Origin: Alphaproteobacteria bacterium
GTDB lineage: Bacteria > Pseudomonadota > Alphaproteobacteria > UBA2966
NCBI GenBank assembly: GCA_018654745.1
Contig: JABILA010000086.1
Location: forward strand, 1-40,089
Direction: 5' to 3'
Length of the DNA: 40,089 nt
The translations under genes and the position numbers were made by a program. Every line of letters begins with the position of its first letter. The stretch's first letter is position 1. Below the pieces are notes generated by a model that worked only from the letters and a program-made list of their open reading frames with translations, had not been told where the DNA came from and ran no database searches. Shown piece by piece: positions 22,904-31,605 of the stretch.

Positions 22904-23345
22904 TTGGACACCATCCCAGGTGGAGGATCGTCTAGAGGAGGCCGCCGACGTGCTTAAACGATTGCCCGAGCAAAAGGTGCAAGGGTATTTCAACGTCTGG
23001 CCCGAGATGGTCCAGAGTTTTGCTGACAAGGTCGGTCAAACGCCTGAGCCCATGCGCCGCCCTCCACCGTCACCCGCATCGATATCTCGCATGGACGAGA
23101 CGTTGGCGTGGTTGAATCATCTGGACGCAGAGGATGCTCGTTTGGTTTGGATGCGGGCCGAGAGAACGCCGTGGAAGGAGATCTGCTGGCGCTTTGGGGT
23201 TAGCCGGTCTACGGCAATACGGCGGTGGCATTTTGCGCTCAGTGTCCTTGCCCTTCGGCTTAACGGCCAGCGTGTGCCCACGAAGCGATCCCGGTCGTTT
23301 GTGATCAGGAGCGCTCGAAGGCTGTCAATAGAAATCGTAAAGTGA
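22896..23345 (+). CDS. DUF6362-like phage protein with helix-turn-helix
   Basis: This 149-residue protein begins with a helix WTPSQVEDRLEEAADVLKRL and the motif GYFNVWPEM. The C-terminal half, ARLVWMRAERTPWKEICWRF followed by GVSRSTAIRRWHFALSVLAL, is a clear sigma-70-region-4-like helix-turn-helix with a very basic tail. I recall this as DUF6362. Its position as the last early gene before the late operon is where ArpU/RinA-type late regulators are found, so it may activate late transcription. ATG 22896 is chosen because family similarity starts there. Confidence 0.68.
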   Translation: MIDWTPSQVEDRLEEAADVLKRLPEQKVQGYFNVWPEMVQSFADKVGQTPEPMRRPPPSPASISRMDETLAWLNHLDAEDARLVWMRAERTPWKEICWRFGVSRSTAIRRWHFALSVLALRLNGQRVPTKRSRSFVIRSARRLSIEIVK

Positions 23346-23379
23346 CACACTTTTTGGTGACACATCGCAAGGTGAGACA
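23342..23379 (+). repeat. Three GTGA(C/G)ACA repeats at 15-bp spacing
   Basis: Exact GTGACACA at 23342-23349 and 23357-23364, and GTGAGACA at 23372-23379, lie in register at 15-bp intervals, starting at the stop codon of the preceding gene. They could be binding sites for a late regulator such as the HTH protein just encoded. A regular period and a position at the early/late junction are the only evidence. Confidence 0.45.
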
Positions 23380-23724
23380 GATGCCGAAAATAGGGCTATA
23401 TTTTCGTCAGACTTGGGAAAAACGCGCCCGGAGAAACCCCTGGGATGCCCCGCCCCGCTAACCCTTTGATATATTGGGTCCTTCCTGGCCGATATCCTAT
23501 ACGGGGGGCTTTAGCGCGGCATATCTCTACCGTCGCAACCTAAAACTTACTTGACAATCGCTTGACCGGCTAACGAAGAAACCGCTGTTTTCTACGGGTT
23601 TTGGCGCATCTGAGGTCGAGAAATTGTCAAGTGAGCTGTCAACCCGCCCTTCATTTGTCAAGCAAGCCTCCAAGCCGTTCCACCATTTTGGGTGTGAGCG
23701 GTTTTTGTCTTTTAGCGGAACATC
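23346..23724. other. Non-coding early/late junction with inverted TTGACAA repeats
   Basis: This is the largest non-coding gap of the prophage seen here (379 bp). Besides the 15-bp-spaced repeats at its left edge it holds a perfect inverted repeat, ACTTGACAAT (23549-23558) and ATTGTCAAGT (23623-23632), and a third TTGTCAAG at 23655-23662. A TTGACA at 23551-23556 is a possible -35, with no convincing -10 at proper spacing. No gene of credible length is seen. It could contain the late promoter or the packaging site (cos). Confidence 0.5.
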
Positions 23725-24933
23725 ATGAATCTCAAAATCGAACACATACCGGTCGATCAACTGGTCCCTTACGTGCGTAATGCACGGACCCATTCTGACG
23801 AGCAAGTCTCTCAGATCGCAGGGTCTATTGCCGAGTTTGGTTTCGTCAATCCGATCCTGGTGGGCGACGACAATGTGATCATCGCAGGCCACGGTCGTTT
23901 GATGGCTGCCCATAAAATGGGGCTTGAGAACGTGCCCGTAATTTATCTATCCCATCTGTCCGAGGTGCAACGTCGGGCGTTGGTTTTGACAGACAACAAA
24001 TTGGCTGAAAACGCAGGTTGGGATGAAGACCTGCTGCGCCTCGAACTGGAGGATCTTCAGGCTGAGAATTTTGACCTTGAGCTAACGGGATTTGATTTTG
24101 ATGAGATTGATCGGTTGTTGAATGCCGATACAGAGCCCGCAGGAAACACTGACGATGACGACATACCAGAAACGCCTGAAGAGCCGATTTCAAAACCGGG
24201 GGATCTTTGGTTGCTTGGCAATCATCGCCTGCTTTGTGGTGACGCCACTGTTCTGGGTGATGTTGAGCGGGTGCTGGACGGCGGCCTTGCCGATCTGACC
24301 TTTTGTGATCCGCCATACAATGTGGATTATGCAGGCGGGGCCAGTCGCAAGACGGATCGCCGTATTGAAAATGATAACCTGGGCAATGCGTTTGAAGCGT
24401 TTTTGTATGACGCCTGCGTCAACATTGTCAGTGTAACCAAGGGCGGCATTTATATCTGCATGTCATCGTCGGAACTGCACACGTTGCAAAAAGCCTTCGT
24501 TGACGCCGGGGGCCACTGGTCGACCTTTATCATCTGGGCCAAGAACAGATTTACGCTGGGTCGGTCTGATTACCAACGCCAGTACGAGCCGGTTTTGTAT
24601 GGCTGGAAAGAAGGCACGGATCACTTTTGGTGCGGAGCCCGAGACCAGGGGGATGTGTGGTTTATCGACCGGCCCCACAAAAACGATTTGCACCCGACCA
24701 TGAAGCCCGTGGCCTTGGTGGAACGCGCCGTGCGTAATTCTTCGAAGTCCCGTGACATCGTGCTTGATCCATTTGGTGGGTCAGGCACAACGCTGATCGC
24801 TTGTGAAAAAGCGGGGCGAAGCGGCAGGCTTATAGAGATGGACCCAAAATACGCAGACGTCATTGTCAAACGCTGGCAGGAATTTACCGGGCTCAAAGCA
24901 ACGCTGGACGGCGATGGTCGGGCGTTCGGTTAA
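23725..24933 (+). CDS. ParB-like domain / DNA methyltransferase fusion
   Basis: This 402-residue protein has a ParB/sulfiredoxin-like N-terminal domain (residues 5-110: LVPYVRNARTHSDEQVSQIA, and NVIIAGHGRLMAAHKMG) fused to a beta-class amino-methyltransferase. The catalytic DPPY is at about 195-198 (FCDPPYNVDYAGG) and the AdoMet-binding FGGSGTTLIA at about 350-359; the order, DPPY first, defines the class. Such fusions are common next to terminase genes in phages. The enzyme may protect phage DNA from host restriction or mark DNA for packaging. The recognition sequence cannot be read from the protein. It is followed by terminase genes after a 35-bp gap. Confidence 0.9.
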   Translation: MNLKIEHIPVDQLVPYVRNARTHSDEQVSQIAGSIAEFGFVNPILVGDDNVIIAGHGRLMAAHKMGLENVPVIYLSHLSEVQRRALVLTDNKLAENAGWDEDLLRLELEDLQAENFDLELTGFDFDEIDRLLNADTEPAGNTDDDDIPETPEEPISKPGDLWLLGNHRLLCGDATVLGDVERVLDGGLADLTFCDPPYNVDYAGGASRKTDRRIENDNLGNAFEAFLYDACVNIVSVTKGGIYICMSSSELHTLQKAFVDAGGHWSTFIIWAKNRFTLGRSDYQRQYEPVLYGWKEGTDHFWCGARDQGDVWFIDRPHKNDLHPTMKPVALVERAVRNSSKSRDIVLDPFGGSGTTLIACEKAGRSGRLIEMDPKYADVIVKRWQEFTGLKATLDGDGRAFG

Positions 24934-24968
24934 TCGGGATCGACCGATGACAGGATGGCGGAACATAA

Positions 24969-25502
24969 ATGCTGATCAGTCAGGCCGAATATGCCAGAAA
25001 ACGTGGCGTGTCGCGCCAATATGTGGGCCAGATGGTTGCCAAGGGCATCATTCAGCTCGTCGACAAAAAGGTGGATGTGGATCAGGCCGATGTTGCCCTT
25101 GCGGCGGTTCGGGATCCGGCCCGAGCCGAGCGTCGCCCTAAACATGACGAGGCTGCCCCTGTTCCGGTGCCGGGTGCTGGCGGCAACCAAAGTGCAGCAT
25201 ATGCGCCAACGTTTACTCAATCCAGCAACGACCTGCCGACCTTGCTGCTTAAAACCCGCATCAAGAGCGAAGTCGAGCGGGCCAAGCTTCTCGAGATCAA
25301 GGCCAAGGTTGAGGCTGGCAAATACGTGGATGCCGACGATGTGAAACTGGTTGCCTTCAACAAGGCTCGAGTTGTTCGAGATGCATTGATGAATATCCCT
25401 GAACGTCTGGCCGCCGTGCTGGCGGCGGAGACCGATACACAACGGGTGCATAACATGTTGATGACAGAACTTCGTACGGCGCTGGAAGAATTGTCACGGT
25501 GA
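24969..25502 (+). CDS. Terminase small subunit (Nu1-like)
   Basis: This 177-residue protein starts with a winged-helix DNA-binding domain (SQAEYARKRGVSRQYVGQMV, then a short wing KGIIQLVDKKVDVDQAD) and has a helical C-terminal part (LLKTRIKSEVERAKLLEIKA and beyond) that would assemble subunits and bind the large subunit. This is the lambda Nu1 layout. It directly precedes the GpA-type large terminase and overlaps it by 4 nt (GTGA). In lambda-type phages this protein binds near cos to start packaging. Confidence 0.82.
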   Translation: MLISQAEYARKRGVSRQYVGQMVAKGIIQLVDKKVDVDQADVALAAVRDPARAERRPKHDEAAPVPVPGAGGNQSAAYAPTFTQSSNDLPTLLLKTRIKSEVERAKLLEIKAKVEAGKYVDADDVKLVAFNKARVVRDALMNIPERLAAVLAAETDTQRVHNMLMTELRTALEELSR

Positions 25503-27457
25503 TCCCAAGCGCGTCTAAAGTTTTTGGCACGGCCTTTGACAACGGCCTGCGCCCAGACCCGTTGTTGACGGTTTCTGAGTGGGCCGACCAGCACCGCCGA
25601 TTGTCAGGCAAGGGAGCTGCCGAACCCGGCCAATGGCGCACCAGTCGAACACCGTATTTGCGGGACGTCATGGATTGCCTGTCACCATCGTCCCCGGTGG
25701 AACGGGTGGTGGTGATGAAGGGCGCTCAGGTTGGGTTTTCAGAATGCGGTAATAACTGGATGGGGTATGTGATCCACCATGCGCCAGGTCCCATGCTGGC
25801 GGTATTGCCGTCATTGGATATGGCCAAGCGAAACTCAAAACAGCGGATTGATCCGTTAATTGAGGAAAGTGAAATTCTCTCAAAGCTGGTCAAGCCATCC
25901 CGGTCTCGTGATTCCGGCAACACCATTCTGACCAAATCGTTCCCCGGCGGCATGCTGGCTTTGACCGGGGCAAACTCGGCGGTGGGGCTTCGCTCCATGC
26001 CGGTGCGGTATTTGTTTTTGGATGAGGTCGATGGCTATCTGGGTGACATTGGAGGTGAAGGTGATCCGGTGGCCCTTGCGGAAGCCCGAACGCGGACCTT
26101 TGCCCGGCGCAAGATTTTTATTGTCTCAACGCCGACCGTCAAAGGCGTGTCCCGGATTGAGCGCGAGTTTGAGGCGACGGATCAGCGACGGTATTTTATC
26201 CCCTGTCCCCATTGCAAACACATGCAGTGGCTTCAGTTTGAGCATCTGAAATGGGACAAGGGAAAACCAGAAACCGCACATTATGGTTGCGAAGATTGCG
26301 AAGGCCATATTCAAGAGCACCACAAGACGTGGATGTTGGAACGCGGGGCCTGGCGGGCAACGGCTAAGCCAGAAAGCGGCAACGGTAAAACTGTCGGTTT
26401 TCATCTGTCCAGTTTGTACAGCCCCATTGGTTGGCGCAGCTGGGCCGAAATCGCCGCTACTTGGGTGGCCGCACAGGGCAATGATGCAGCATTAAAATCG
26501 GCCAAAAACACAGACCTTGGTGAGACCTGGCAAGAAACCGGTGAGGCCCCGGACTGGCAGAGGATTTATGACCGGCGCATAGCGTGGAAGACGGGAACGG
26601 TGCCGAAAGGTGGTTTGTTCTTGACCGCAGGTGCCGATGTTCAAAAAGACCGAATTGAAATCGATGTATGGGCCTGGGGCCGTGGGCTGGAAAGCTGGCT
26701 CATTGATCACATCGTGATCGAGGGTGGTCCTGGCGATGCCGGTGCCTGGACCGCGTTAAGTGAACTCCTTGGTCAAACCTGGTCCCATGAGACCGGAGCG
26801 GCTCTTCGGATTTCCAAGCTGGCCATCGATACCGGTTATGAAACCCCAACGGTTTACAGTTGGGCCCGCAAGGCTGGGTTCGCGCAAGTGGCTCCGGTTA
26901 AGGGCGTTGAAGGATTTAACCGCTCAAGCCCGGTCTCGGGGCCAACCTATGTGGATAGCACCAATGCCGGTAAACGCCTGCGCCGGGGTGCACGTCTCTG
27001 GACCGTCGCGGTTTCCACCTTCAAGGCCGAGACCTATCGGTTCCTGAGGTTGGATCGCCCGACCGATGAAGAACGGGCGGACGGTGCGACCTATCCGCAA
27101 GGCTCTATTCATCTGCCCACCTGGGTTGAAACCGAGTGGATTAAACAATTGGTCGCCGAACAACTGGTAACGGTTCGAACCAAACGCGGCTTTACCCGTC
27201 TTGAATGGCAGAAGCTGCGCGACCGCAATGAAGCCCTTGATTGTCGGGTTTATGCCCGTGCTGCCACCTGGATCATGGGTGCCGATCGTTGGTCGGACGC
27301 CCGTTGGCAACATTTAGAAGATCAATTGAATATTCACGCCGGTGATGATCTCTGCGTTGAGCCCGTGGAAGCCCTCGAGGCCCGACATGGTGGTCAAATT
27401 GTAAGGCCGCATGCCTCACACCGCCGGGTGATCACAAGCGGATACATGAACAGGTAA
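25499..27457 (+). CDS. Terminase large subunit (GpA family)
   Basis: This 652-residue protein begins at a GTG overlapping the small-subunit stop. It has the GpA-type ATPase region with VMKGAQVGFSECGNNWMGYV near residue 75 (a deviant Walker A, typical of this family), MLAVLPSLDMAKRNS, Walker B-like YLFLDEVDGYL, then a zinc-containing CPHCKHMQWL segment and a C-terminal nuclease domain. It makes staggered cuts at cos and pumps DNA into the head. Length and motif order match lambda gpA, and gene neighbours (Nu1, W, B) fit. Assignment is firm. Confidence 0.95.
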   Translation: MIPSASKVFGTAFDNGLRPDPLLTVSEWADQHRRLSGKGAAEPGQWRTSRTPYLRDVMDCLSPSSPVERVVVMKGAQVGFSECGNNWMGYVIHHAPGPMLAVLPSLDMAKRNSKQRIDPLIEESEILSKLVKPSRSRDSGNTILTKSFPGGMLALTGANSAVGLRSMPVRYLFLDEVDGYLGDIGGEGDPVALAEARTRTFARRKIFIVSTPTVKGVSRIEREFEATDQRRYFIPCPHCKHMQWLQFEHLKWDKGKPETAHYGCEDCEGHIQEHHKTWMLERGAWRATAKPESGNGKTVGFHLSSLYSPIGWRSWAEIAATWVAAQGNDAALKSAKNTDLGETWQETGEAPDWQRIYDRRIAWKTGTVPKGGLFLTAGADVQKDRIEIDVWAWGRGLESWLIDHIVIEGGPGDAGAWTALSELLGQTWSHETGAALRISKLAIDTGYETPTVYSWARKAGFAQVAPVKGVEGFNRSSPVSGPTYVDSTNAGKRLRRGARLWTVAVSTFKAETYRFLRLDRPTDEERADGATYPQGSIHLPTWVETEWIKQLVAEQLVTVRTKRGFTRLEWQKLRDRNEALDCRVYARAATWIMGADRWSDARWQHLEDQLNIHAGDDLCVEPVEALEARHGGQIVRPHASHRRVITSGYMNR

Positions 27458-27461
27458 TACA

Positions 27462-27677
27462 ATGGCGACCACGGAAGAACTTACGGCAAAGATTGAGGCA
27501 CTGAAGTCTCAACGTGCCAGCGGCGTTGCCCGGGTCAGCTATGACGGCAAAACCATCGAATACCGGGGCGACAGTGAAATCGTCGCGGCCATTCGAGACC
27601 TTGAGCGTGAGCTTTCGAAGCTTAACGGCACAGAACCTGTTCGCCAGATCAGAACCTTTTCCTCAAAGGGCTATTAA
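27462..27677 (+). CDS. gpW-like head-tail joining protein
   Basis: This 71-residue protein has the gpW layout: helix TTEELTAKIEALKSQRASGV, a beta hairpin VSYDGKTIEYRGD, and a second helix EIVAAIRDLERELSKLNG, with a short tail. gpW seals filled heads and forms the site for FII and the tail. It lies between large terminase (4-nt gap) and portal (3-nt gap), the same as in lambda. Confidence 0.87.
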   Translation: MATTEELTAKIEALKSQRASGVARVSYDGKTIEYRGDSEIVAAIRDLERELSKLNGTEPVRQIRTFSSKGY

Positions 27678-27680
27678 ACG

Positions 27681-29165
27681 ATGCCGTTCTTGCAAAATTT
27701 ACGCACCCTGTTTGGGCGTTCAAAAATCCGCCAAATCAGGGCGATGGGCTTTGAAGGCGCGCAAATGGCCCGACGCTTGTCGACGTGGCGATCAGGATCT
27801 GAAGGGATTAATGCCGCCGTTCGACAAGGTGGTGATGTCCTGCGCGCTCGATCTCGCGATCTTGTCCGCAACAACCCTTATGCATCCAACGCGGCCTCAA
27901 GCTTTGCGGCCCATTCCATTGGTGCTGGCATCAAGCCATCCAGCCTGGTCGAAGATGCCGAGCTCAAGGATCGCATTCAACGACTGTGGCTAGCCTGGAC
28001 CGATGAGGCGGACGCGGATGGATTAACCGATTTCAATGGCCTCCAGTCCATGGCGGCGCGCGCCGTGTTTGAGGCTGGGGAATGTTTTTTCCGGTTACGG
28101 TCCCGACGGTCTCAGGACGGGCTGTCCGTTCCACTTCAACTTCAGCTGCTGCCATCTGAGCAATTGCCATTATCGCACTGTGAGACCTTGCCCAATGGCA
28201 ACGAGGTCATCTTCGGTGTTGAATTCGACAAATTAGGCAGGCGCGTTGCCTACCATTTTCTAAGACGTTCTCCTGGCGATGTTCGCCAACCAACTGGCAC
28301 CTCCCGTGTTCGTGTCCAGGCCAATCAAGTGCTTCATATATTTAACCCGGTGGCCGAAGGACAAATACGAGGGGTTCCGTGGTTGGCTCCAGCCATGGCC
28401 AAGCTGTGGCTGCTCGATCAATATGATGATGCGGAACTGGATCGCAAAAAAGTCGCGGCCATGTTTGCCGCCTTTGTTACGCGCCCGGCACCGGAAGATG
28501 TCATGGGTGAAGAAGGTCTTCCTCGCGATGATGACGGGGCGGCACTGTTGGGATTGCAGCCTGGTACCATGCAGTTGTTGTTGCCGGGTGAGGATATCAA
28601 GTTTTCTGACCCTGCCGATGTTGGCGGATCTTACGAAGCCTTCCAATACCGAACCTTGCTGGCCTGTTGCTCTGCCATGGGTGTGCCCTATACCAATGTC
28701 ACCGGTGATTTGCGTCAGGCCAATTATTCAAGCCTACGCGAAGGCAAGCTCGAGTTCCGCCGACGCATGGAGCAGTTCCAGCACAACGTGATGATCTTTC
28801 AGATGTGTCGCCCGGTATGGCGACGCTGGATGGAAAACGCTGTGCTGTCTGGCGCGTTGGGCATTACTGATTTTACGACCAGCCCGGGGCTATATCTTCC
28901 GGCCAAATGGATCCCGCCAAAATGGGATTGGGTTGACCCTCTAAAAGATCGCAAGGCTGAGATAGAGGCCATCAATGCCGGTCTTAAATCCCGCTCTGAT
29001 GTCATCGAAAGCGAAGGCTTTGACGCCGAAGAAGTAGATCGGCGGATAGCTGCGGACCGGGCGCGAGAAGAAGCTCTTGGCCTGAAGTTTGAGAAAGACG
29101 CCAATTTTTCTTCCCTGGTTGAGGAAAATCAGTCGGACACCCCTTCAAAAGCATCTGCCGCTTAA
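27681..29165 (+). CDS. Portal protein (lambda gpB family)
   Basis: This 494-residue protein matches lambda-type portals: the N-terminal RDLVRNNPYASNAASSFAAH, the glycine-containing SIGAGIKPSS, the VFEAGECFFRL segment, QLLPSEQLPL, and the C-terminal GVPYTNVTGDLRQANYSSLR region. Twelve copies form the DNA gate at one head vertex. The last 50 residues are acidic and end KASAA, probably disordered. The gene lies between gpW and the head protease as in lambda, and its length is normal. AAAGGG lies upstream of the ATG. Confidence 0.94.
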   Translation: MPFLQNLRTLFGRSKIRQIRAMGFEGAQMARRLSTWRSGSEGINAAVRQGGDVLRARSRDLVRNNPYASNAASSFAAHSIGAGIKPSSLVEDAELKDRIQRLWLAWTDEADADGLTDFNGLQSMAARAVFEAGECFFRLRSRRSQDGLSVPLQLQLLPSEQLPLSHCETLPNGNEVIFGVEFDKLGRRVAYHFLRRSPGDVRQPTGTSRVRVQANQVLHIFNPVAEGQIRGVPWLAPAMAKLWLLDQYDDAELDRKKVAAMFAAFVTRPAPEDVMGEEGLPRDDDGAALLGLQPGTMQLLLPGEDIKFSDPADVGGSYEAFQYRTLLACCSAMGVPYTNVTGDLRQANYSSLREGKLEFRRRMEQFQHNVMIFQMCRPVWRRWMENAVLSGALGITDFTTSPGLYLPAKWIPPKWDWVDPLKDRKAEIEAINAGLKSRSDVIESEGFDAEEVDRRIAADRAREEALGLKFEKDANFSSLVEENQSDTPSKASAA

Positions 29166-29175
29166 AGGAATTCAC

Positions 29176-30192
29176 ATGAAAACATGGTTTACAGCGCGTG
29201 CCAGCGATGGCGTCGCGGAACTCACTATCTATGACGAAATTGGGGCCTACGGGGTGCCAGCCAAGGCTTTCATAGAAGAGATGAAAGCTTTAGGTGGTGT
29301 CTCCGAGTTGACGCTGCGGATTAACAGTCCGGGTGGCTCTGTCTTTGATGGCATCGCCATTTATAACGCGCTCAAAAGGCACCGGGCCAAGATCACCGTC
29401 ACGGTGGATGGCTTGGCCGCTTCCATTGCATCTGTGATTTTGTGCGCGGGAGATGAAGTGGTCATGCCCAAAAATACCTTGATCATGATCCATGATCCGT
29501 CGGCTGTGGTGATGGGTAGTGCTCGGGATATGAGATCCATGGCGGAAGCCTTGGACAAGATGCGTGATGGCCTGGTTTCCGCTTATCAGAATAAGACTGC
29601 CCGCGATCAATCCGACATTACCGACTGGATGGCTGAAGAGACCTGGTTCGATGCCAATGAAGCACTGGAAGCAGGCTTTGCCGATCGCATCGAAGAGCCC
29701 GTCGCCATGGCTGCCACCTTTGATCTTTCAAAGTTTACCCGAGTGCCACCCGCATTGGCATCACTCCCCCATCAAACATCCCCCCGACGATCATCAGAAA
29801 ACACGGAGACGAAAATGACCGAGAAACCCAATCCGGAACCAGCAAAAAATGAAGTCGAGAAAGTTCTGGCAAAAGACGCGGCTCAACCCCCATCGGATGA
29901 CAACGTCATCGATCTGGATCAGGTCCGCGCTCAGGAACGCAAAGCCACGCTGGCCTACGTAAGCGAGATCAATCAGCTCTGTGCCTTGGCGGGATCACCC
30001 GAGATGGCTTCGGAGTTCATTGCCAAAGCGACATCTCCGGAAATTGTCCGAACGAAACTCTTGGAAGCTCGCGCCGAGGAAGATGACGCATCTGCCGTCA
30101 GTGCCACAGGCCGAAGCCAAACACCCAAGCCCAGTGAGCCTGCAATCGATACCGCTGCGATTTATGCGGCGCGCAACAAATCTGTTCGATAG
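29176..30192 (+). CDS. Head maturation protease (S14 ClpP-like, gpC type)
   Basis: This 338-residue protein has a ClpP-like serine protease domain (residues 10-180). RINSPGGSVFDGIAIYNAL is at 48-66, the catalytic serine S83 in GLAASIASVI, the histidine H106 in LIMIHDPSA, and a probable acidic partner near 150-160. A linker follows, then a charged scaffold-like C-terminal region (from residue 214). ATG 29176 has AAAGGAA upstream; an open extension to 29089 overlaps the portal gene and is unlikely. In lambda gpC processes the prohead and the scaffold Nu3 is its C-terminal in-frame product; the same arrangement appears here. Confidence 0.9.
   Translation: MKTWFTARASDGVAELTIYDEIGAYGVPAKAFIEEMKALGGVSELTLRINSPGGSVFDGIAIYNALKRHRAKITVTVDGLAASIASVILCAGDEVVMPKNTLIMIHDPSAVVMGSARDMRSMAEALDKMRDGLVSAYQNKTARDQSDITDWMAEETWFDANEALEAGFADRIEEPVAMAATFDLSKFTRVPPALASLPHQTSPRRSSENTETKMTEKPNPEPAKNEVEKVLAKDAAQPPSDDNVIDLDQVRAQERKATLAYVSEINQLCALAGSPEMASEFIAKATSPEIVRTKLLEARAEEDDASAVSATGRSQTPKPSEPAIDTAAIYAARNKSVR
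29815..30192 (+). CDS. Internal in-frame scaffold protein (Nu3-like)
   Basis: An ATG at 29815, in frame with the protease gene (residue 214), has GGAG at 29805-29808 with 6-nt spacing, a better ribosome binding site than many in this window. The 125-residue product is acidic and helical (VIDLDQVRAQERKATLAYVS), with a charged disordered start and a short basic end, as expected of a scaffold that lines the prohead and is later digested. Lambda Nu3 arises in the same way from gene C. That this start is used here is inferred. Confidence 0.66.
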   Translation: MTEKPNPEPAKNEVEKVLAKDAAQPPSDDNVIDLDQVRAQERKATLAYVSEINQLCALAGSPEMASEFIAKATSPEIVRTKLLEARAEEDDASAVSATGRSQTPKPSEPAIDTAAIYAARNKSVR

Positions 30193-30203
30193 AGGAGTAA
30201 CCC

Positions 30204-30569
30204 ATGCCTGTCATGACTGAAGGCCAGCACACTGGCGAATTCATCGTTTCTGAAGGAAACGGATCCATTAGTCGAGAAACCGTGACCATTTTAAACGGCC
30301 GAACGCTGGATACGGGGGCTGTCCTTGGGCAGGTCACGGCAACTGGCAAATACCGGGAAGTCGACCCCGCTGCTATCACCGGTGCGGAAATCGCTGTGGC
30401 CGTTCTGTTTGAGGCTGTCGATGCCTCAGGCGGTGATGCACCCGGGAACATTATTTCCCGGCTTGCTGAAGTTCATGGTGGTGAGGTGGTTTGGCCCACC
30501 GGCATCACCGACCCCCAAAAACAGACGGCCATTGATCAATTGGCCACCGCCACAATCATTGTCCGATAG
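30204..30569 (+). CDS. Head decoration protein (lambda gpD-like)
   Basis: This 121-residue protein has the HDPD pattern: EGQHTGEFIVSEGNGSISRE at the N-terminus, TVTILNGRTLDTGAVLGQVT, and the late segment AVLFEAVDASGGDAPGNIIS. gpD trimers stabilise the expanded head. GAGGAG precedes the ATG, which suits a protein made in hundreds of copies. It lies between protease/scaffold and major capsid as in lambda. Confidence 0.92.
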   Translation: MPVMTEGQHTGEFIVSEGNGSISRETVTILNGRTLDTGAVLGQVTATGKYREVDPAAITGAEIAVAVLFEAVDASGGDAPGNIISRLAEVHGGEVVWPTGITDPQKQTAIDQLATATIIVR

Positions 30570-30578
30570 GAGAGGCCC

Positions 30579-31595
30579 ATGCCTGTACTAGACGTTTTTA
30601 ATTCCAATGCTTTTTCCATGGTGTCTCTGACGGATTCCATCAACAAAATTCCCTTTATGCCAGGACGTATTGGCAAGCTGGGTTTGTTTCGAGAACAAGG
30701 TGTTGCGACCACTTCGATCCTTATTGAGGAAAAAGAAGGTTCCCTGACGCTTGTGGAGACCACGGCGCGTGGGGCACCTGCTGTGCAGAACGCCCATAAC
30801 AAGCGCCGGGCCAGATCTTTGACCGTTCCCCATATTGCCCTTGAGGACACAATTTTGGCTGATGAAGTCCAAAATCTCAGGGCCTTTGGTTCGGACAGTC
30901 AGCTCGAAGGTGTTCAACAGGTGATGAATGATCGCCTGGAGGATATGGCGCGCAAGCTGGATGCGACGCTTGAGCATCTGCGCATCGGAGCCATCAAGGG
31001 ACAAATTCTCGATGCCGATGGCACCACCGTTCTCTACGACCTGTTCCAGGAATTCGGTGTCACCCAGCAAACGGAAGTAGATTTTGATCTAGATGCTGCC
31101 ACACCAACGGCAGGAGCGGTCAAAAAGAAATGCCATGACGTCAAACGCAAGATCGAGGATGAACTGGGCGCAACGCCCTATGACCACATCCATGCTATCT
31201 GCGGCTCAGCGTTCTTTGATGATCTGGTTGTTCATAGCGAAGTATCAACCGCTTATGATCGCTATCTGGACGGTCTATTCCTTCGTGAAGGACAAGCTCG
31301 CGGGTCGTTTGAATATGCGGGCATTGTGTTTGAGGAATATAGGGGACGGGTTGGTACGGTCGATTTTACCGATACCAACAAGGCGCATTTCTTCCCGGTC
31401 GGTGTTCCCAGCTTATTCCGTCAATACAATGCCCCGGCGGACTTTGTCGAAACGGTGAATACCATTGGACTGCCCCGTTATGCCAAGCAGGCACCTGACA
31501 CTCAGTTTGGTCGCTGGGTTGCGCTTCATGCCCAGTCTAACCCACTTCCCATCTGCACGCGTCCGCGTGTGTTGATGAAAGGCAAGCGCACTTGA
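30579..31595 (+). CDS. Major capsid protein (lambda gpE family)
   Basis: This 338-residue protein matches the gpE family: N-terminal NSNAFSMVSLTDSINKIPFM, the LPGRIG-like FMPGRIGKLGLF, then the E-loop region with RARSLTVPHIALEDTILADE, and the C-terminal FEYAGIVFEEYRGRVGTVDF and HFFPVGVPSLFRQYNAPADF segments. GGAGAGG precedes the ATG. The stop codon lies in the loop of a short hairpin shared with the convergent gene. Length is normal. About 415 copies are expected per T=7 head. Confidence 0.94.
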   Translation: MPVLDVFNSNAFSMVSLTDSINKIPFMPGRIGKLGLFREQGVATTSILIEEKEGSLTLVETTARGAPAVQNAHNKRRARSLTVPHIALEDTILADEVQNLRAFGSDSQLEGVQQVMNDRLEDMARKLDATLEHLRIGAIKGQILDADGTTVLYDLFQEFGVTQQTEVDFDLDAATPTAGAVKKKCHDVKRKIEDELGATPYDHIHAICGSAFFDDLVVHSEVSTAYDRYLDGLFLREGQARGSFEYAGIVFEEYRGRVGTVDFTDTNKAHFFPVGVPSLFRQYNAPADFVETVNTIGLPRYAKQAPDTQFGRWVALHAQSNPLPICTRPRVLMKGKRT

Positions 31596-31605
31596 TTTTA
31601 GTGCG
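31587..31605. terminator. Short hairpin at convergent gene ends
   Basis: CGCACT (31587-31592) pairs with AGTGCG (31600-31605). The 7-nt loop contains the capsid stop TGA and the start of the opposing gene's stop. It could serve as a bidirectional weak terminator or simply isolate the two converging transcripts. The stem is only 6 bp, and only a short T-run occurs, so confidence is low. Confidence 0.35.

Noticed and set aside
23440..23557. Possible short coding remnant (29 codons) in the early/late gap
   Set aside because: No start codon or ribosome binding site and no recognisable family.
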